A stretch of 8,512 nt of DNA. Origin: Candidatus Solincola tengchongensis. GTDB lineage: Bacteria; Actinomycetota; Geothermincolia; Geothermincolales; RBG-13-55-18. The position numbers and the translations under genes are program-made. Where the stretch lies: assembly GCA_015711895.1 (NCBI GenBank), contig MU158609.1, positions 9,338-17,849 of the forward strand, in the 5' to 3' direction. Positions 5,934 to 8,512 of the stretch are shown here, piece by piece. Below the pieces are notes generated by a model. It searched no databases. It was given only the letters and a program-made list of their open reading frames with translations, and had not been told where the DNA came from. Every line of letters begins with the position of its first letter. The stretch's first letter is position 1.

Positions 5934-6081
5934 CCAACGGAACGGGTTCTCCGCCGCGGACGGTGAACGACGCCCAATAGGTTCCTCCACGGCGGCATTC
6001 CCTCGGCCCGCGTCTTTCAACCAGCGCTCGCGCCCTCCACGGGATGGGCCGACATCCCAGCGGCAACGCTCGACGGCCTTC

Positions 6082-6999
6082 TCAGTCCACGTATTCCAGC
6101 CAGTGCTCGTACTCCCCGTCCTGCCCCTTGACGATGGCGAAGAACTTCTCCTGTATCCGTCGGGTGATGGGACCCGGCTCCCCGATGGGCCGGTCGTCGA
6201 CCTCGCGGATGGGCACGATCTCCGCCGCCGTCCCGGTGAAGAAGGCCTCGTCGGCGTGGTAGAGGTCCGTCCTCACCAGCTCCCTCTCCCGGAAGGGTAT
6301 CTCGAAGTCCTCGGCAATACGGATGACCGAATCGCGGGTAATTCCCTCCAGGGCTCCCGAGGAGATGGGTGGCGTGTAGAGGTAGCCGTTGCGCACCACG
6401 AAGACGTTCTCCCCCGCCCCGTCGGCCACGTAACCGTGCTGGTTGAGGAGGATAGCCTCGTCGTACCCGGCCTCTGTGACTTCCATCTTGGCCAGTATGG
6501 AGTTGAGGTACTGCCCGGTGGCCTTGGCCGCCGGGGGGATGGCATTGGGGTCGTTGCGCCGGAAGGAGGAGATCTTGGCCCGCACGCCGTTCTTTATCCC
6601 CTCCTCGCCCAGATAGGCCCCCCAGGGCCACACGGCGATGGCCACGTTCACCGGTGACCCGTGCGGATGGAGCCCCATCTCCCCGTAGCCCCGGAAGGCG
6701 ATGGGGCGGATGTAGCAGCTCTTGAGGCCGTTGGCCCTGATGACCACCTTGGTGGCCTCCACCAGCTCCTCCAGGGAATAGGGTATGGGCATGCGGTAGA
6801 TGGCGGCGGAACGGAAGAGCCTCTTCAGGTGGTCGGTGAGGCGGAAAACCGCAGCGCCGCGCGAGGTCTCGTAGGCGCGGATGCCCTCGAAGACCCCCGA
6901 GCCGTAATGCAGGGAATGGGAGAGAAGGTGGACCTTGGCCTCCTTCCAGTCCACCAGCTCCCCGTCCATCCAGATCTTCTCCACTTCCGGGATGGGCAT
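6082..6999 (-). CDS. ilvE: Branched-chain amino acid aminotransferase, IlvE
   Basis: PLP-dependent fold-type IV aminotransferase of 305 residues, matching the bacterial IlvE length. It transfers the amino group between glutamate and 2-oxo acids in the last step of isoleucine, valine and leucine synthesis, in the cytoplasm. Visible features: WMDGELVDW near the N-terminus, LHYGSGVFEGIRAY (30-43), YIRPIAFRGYGEMG (96-109), the PLP Schiff-base lysine K159 in PPAAKATGQYLNS, GAGENVFVV (195-202) with Glu197, and the phosphate-binding GALEGITRDSV (215-225) and GTAAEIVPI (256-264). D-amino acid transaminase and aminodeoxychorismate lyase share the fold, but the GSGVFEGIRAY and K159 contexts are of the branched-chain type. 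The start at 6999 has a clear AAGGAG six bases upstream. The 116-bp gap from leuB and 259-bp gap to cimA leave room for regulation, but I see no firm promoter. Confidence 0.95.
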   Translation of the reverse strand: MPIPEVEKIWMDGELVDWKEAKVHLLSHSLHYGSGVFEGIRAYETSRGAAVFRLTDHLKRLFRSAAIYRMPIPYSLEELVEATKVVIRANGLKSCYIRPIAFRGYGEMGLHPHGSPVNVAIAVWPWGAYLGEEGIKNGVRAKISSFRRNDPNAIPPAAKATGQYLNSILAKMEVTEAGYDEAILLNQHGYVADGAGENVFVVRNGYLYTPPISSGALEGITRDSVIRIAEDFEIPFRERELVRTDLYHADEAFFTGTAAEIVPIREVDDRPIGEPGPITRRIQEKFFAIVKGQDGEYEHWLEYVD

Positions 7000-7096
7000 A
7001 GGCTACTCCTTCCGTTACCAGATTGTGACACCTTTTCTGCCCGCCCTGCGGCGCGTCCTTTCCGGCCTCCTTCCCCTCCGCCGCGGGGCTGGGGCA

Positions 7097-7110
7097 CGGG
7101 ACATGTCCCG
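7097..7110. repeat. Perfect 14-bp palindrome after leuB
   Basis: CGGGACATGTCCCG is its own reverse complement and starts 5 bp past the leuB stop codon, within the 116-bp leuB-ilvE gap. No T tract follows it on the minus strand, so it does not look like a classical intrinsic terminator. A dyad-symmetric operator, an mRNA 3'-end stabilising fold, or chance in GC-rich DNA are all possible. Confidence 0.5.
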
Positions 7111-7115
7111 AGGAA

Positions 7116-8174
7116 TCAACCTTCACGGATGTATTTTACGACAAGATCCCCGACCTCCGAGGTGGACTTGCCCATCTTGCCCGCGGAGAGGGAGAGGATG
7201 TCCCGCTCGCAGACCCGCATCACGGCGCGTTCCACCCTCTCCGCGGCCTCCTTCTCCCCCAGGTGGTCGAGCATCATCTGCACGGCGCAGATGGCCGCCA
7301 GGGGGTTGATGACGTTCTTCCCCGTGTACTTGGGTGCCGAGCCTCCGATGGGTTCGAACATGGACACCCCCTCCGGGTTGATGTTCCCGCCGGCGGCGAT
7401 GCCCATGCCTCCCTGGATCATGGCCCCCAGGTCGGTGATGATGTCCCCGAACATGTTGTCCGTGACCACCACGTCGAACCATTCAGGGTTCTTCACGAAC
7501 CACATGCAGATGGCGTCCACGTGGGCGTAGTCCGTGGCGATGTCCGGGTACTCCGCGGCCACTTCGTTGAAGGTCCGCTCCCAGAGGTCCCAGGCGTAGG
7601 TGAGCACGTTGGTCTTCCCGCACAGGGTGAGCTTGCGCTCCCTGTCGCGGCGCCGGCAGTACTCGAAGGCGAAACGGATGCAACGTTCGACGCCCTTACG
7701 GGTGTTCACGCTCTCCTGCACGGCGACCTCGTCCGGGGTCCCCTTGCGCAGAAACCCCCCCGTCCCGGCGTAGAGTCCCTCGGTGTTCTCCCGCACCACC
7801 ACGAAGTCTATGTCTTCGGGTCCCTTGTCCTTGAGGGGGCAGTCCACGCCCGGATAGAGCTTCACCGGCCGTAGGTTTATGTACTGGTCCAGTCCGAAGC
7901 GTATCTTGAGGAGGATGCCCTGTTCCAAGATGCCCGGCTTCACGTCCGGGTGCCCTATGGCCCCCAGGAAGATGGCGTCGAAGGAGCGCAGGCCCTCCAG
8001 TTCCTCATCGGTCAGGGTGAGGCCGGTGCGCAGGTAGCGCTCTCCACCGTAATCGAAGAAGGTGGTCTGGAAGTCGAAGCCGGCCGCCTCCGCCGCCGCC
8101 TCCAGGGCCTTGACGCCCTCACGGACCACCTCCGGTCCGGTGCCGTCCCCCGGGATAACCGCTATTTTATACAT
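7116..8174 (-). CDS. leuB: 3-isopropylmalate dehydrogenase family protein, LeuB (probably also acts on 3-methylmalate)
   Basis: NAD-dependent beta-decarboxylating dehydrogenase of 352 residues, the usual family length. It oxidises and decarboxylates 3-isopropylmalate for leucine; beside cimA it likely also converts 3-methylmalate to 2-oxobutyrate for isoleucine. Visible features: an N-terminal IPGDGTGPEVV stretch (7-17), substrate-binding arginines R92, R102 and R128, the VVVRENTEGLYAG motif (125-137) with catalytic Tyr135, catalytic Lys187 in CGKTNVLTYA, and metal-binding Asp220, Asp244 and Asp248 in the VDA and FGDIITDLG motifs. The nucleotide-binding EPIGGSAPKYTGK (274-286) differs from the classical EPVHGSAPDIAGK and belongs to the archaeal/anaerobe-like LeuB branch. 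The ATG at 8174 is followed directly by YKIAVIPGDG as expected, with a GGAGGAAGGG purine tract upstream. Isocitrate and tartrate dehydrogenases are relatives, but length and context favour LeuB. Substrate range is inferred. Confidence 0.93.
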   Translation of the reverse strand: MYKIAVIPGDGTGPEVVREGVKALEAAAEAAGFDFQTTFFDYGGERYLRTGLTLTDEELEGLRSFDAIFLGAIGHPDVKPGILEQGILLKIRFGLDQYINLRPVKLYPGVDCPLKDKGPEDIDFVVVRENTEGLYAGTGGFLRKGTPDEVAVQESVNTRKGVERCIRFAFEYCRRRDRERKLTLCGKTNVLTYAWDLWERTFNEVAAEYPDIATDYAHVDAICMWFVKNPEWFDVVVTDNMFGDIITDLGAMIQGGMGIAAGGNINPEGVSMFEPIGGSAPKYTGKNVINPLAAICAVQMMLDHLGEKEAAERVERAVMRVCERDILSLSAGKMGKSTSEVGDLVVKYIREG

Positions 8175-8203
8175 GTCCTCGCTGTCCCTTCCTCCGCTTC
8201 CTC

Positions 8204-8512
8204 TCAGGTGTCGCCCGCCCTCCTCTCACGCAGGCGCTCCCGCACGTATTCCACCAGCCCTCCCCGGGAGATGATCTGGCGCATGAAGTCGGGGAAGGCT
8301 TGTGCCTGGAATTTATTTCCAGTGTCAAGGTTTTCCACCGTCCCCGCCTCGAGGTCAACCCGCAGCCGGTGACCGGTCTCCACGTCCTCCACTGCCTCCG
8401 GGCACTCCAGGATAGGAAGCCCCACGTTGATGGCGTTGCGGTAGAAGATACGCGCGAAGGAGGAGGCGATGACGCAGGACACCCCGCACCCCTTGATGGC
8501 CAGGGGAGCGTG
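8204..8512 (-). CDS. leuD: 3-isopropylmalate dehydratase small subunit, LeuD (5' end cut by window edge)
   Basis: Small (swivelling-domain) subunit of isopropylmalate isomerase. With LeuC it interconverts 2- and 3-isopropylmalate through a dehydration and hydration step, and in citramalate pathways it handles citramalate in the same way. The visible 102 residues begin HAPLAIKGCGVSCVIASSF and continue into SFARIFYRNAINVGLPILEC, the most conserved stretch of the family. Near the C-terminus lies a GGLVEYVRERL helix. Reading continues open to the window edge, so the GTG at 8482 is an internal Val codon and not the start. Compared with the roughly 165-residue archaeal-type LeuD, about 60 N-terminal residues lie outside, including the substrate-specificity loop that separates isopropylmalate isomerase from homoaconitase. 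The name therefore rests partly on the neighbouring leuB and cimA. LeuC probably lies just to the right. The stop is 29 bp before leuB, consistent with one transcript. Confidence 0.9.
   Translation of the reverse strand, partial: HAPLAIKGCGVSCVIASSFARIFYRNAINVGLPILECPEAVEDVETGHRLRVDLEAGTVENLDTGNKFQAQAFPDFMRQIISRGGLVEYVRERLRERRAGDT

Noticed and set aside
5823..6081. T-box or amino acid leader peptide ahead of cimA
   Set aside because: I looked for the T-box AGGGTGGNACCGCG core and for short frames rich in Ile, Leu or Val codons and found neither.
6017..7126. 369-residue minus-strand open frame overlapping ilvE
   Set aside because: It is an out-of-frame shadow of IlvE, with Gly-, Arg- and His-rich low-complexity translation; IlvE has every expected motif and a strong ribosome binding site.

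Overview
The window is GC-rich bacterial DNA. Every gene I can support lies on the minus strand, so transcription runs from the right end to the left. Shine-Dalgarno sequences of the AGGAGG type precede most genes, and GTG appears as a start. The gene set (archaeal-type small LeuD, the 352-residue LeuB variant, a CimA and an IlvE) fits a free-living autotroph-like or anaerobic bacterium, perhaps a deep-branching actinobacterium or another GC-rich thermophile or anaerobe. The sequence alone does not let me name the organism.

Right half (4236-8512): a branched-chain amino acid cluster, in transcription order leuD (5' end outside the window), leuB, ilvE and cimA. CimA makes (R)-citramalate from pyruvate and acetyl-CoA. 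LeuCD isomerises it and LeuB oxidises it to 2-oxobutyrate, which enters the ilv pathway; IlvE performs the last transamination. Together this is the threonine-independent route to isoleucine, with LeuCD and LeuB also able to serve leucine synthesis. The gaps are 29 bp (leuD-leuB), 116 bp (leuB-ilvE, with a perfect 14-bp palindrome just after leuB) and 259 bp (ilvE-cimA, with nested inverted repeats). A small hairpin set overlaps the cimA stop codon.

Middle (2271-4085): a complete IS1634-like insertion sequence of 1805 bp with perfect 17-bp terminal inverted repeats, a 5-bp target duplication (GTTAA) and one intact 520-residue DDE transposase. It landed between cimA and the next gene, in the same orientation as its neighbours.

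Left half (225-2245): a fumarylacetoacetate-hydrolase-family enzyme, preceded by a truncated near-identical copy of its own first 30 codons (a 39-codon remnant with its own ribosome binding site). Then come two small membrane-protein genes that overlap by ATGA. They share a motif and layout, so they look like diverged tandem paralogues of unknown function. The final 224 bases hold two strong inverted repeats, likely marking the end of the transcript, and no gene I can support.

I found no CRISPR array, RNA gene, T-box or recognisable new defence or metabolic system. The least ordinary items are the 5'-end duplication of the hydrolase gene, the coupled pair of uncharacterised membrane proteins, and the structured leader ahead of cimA.
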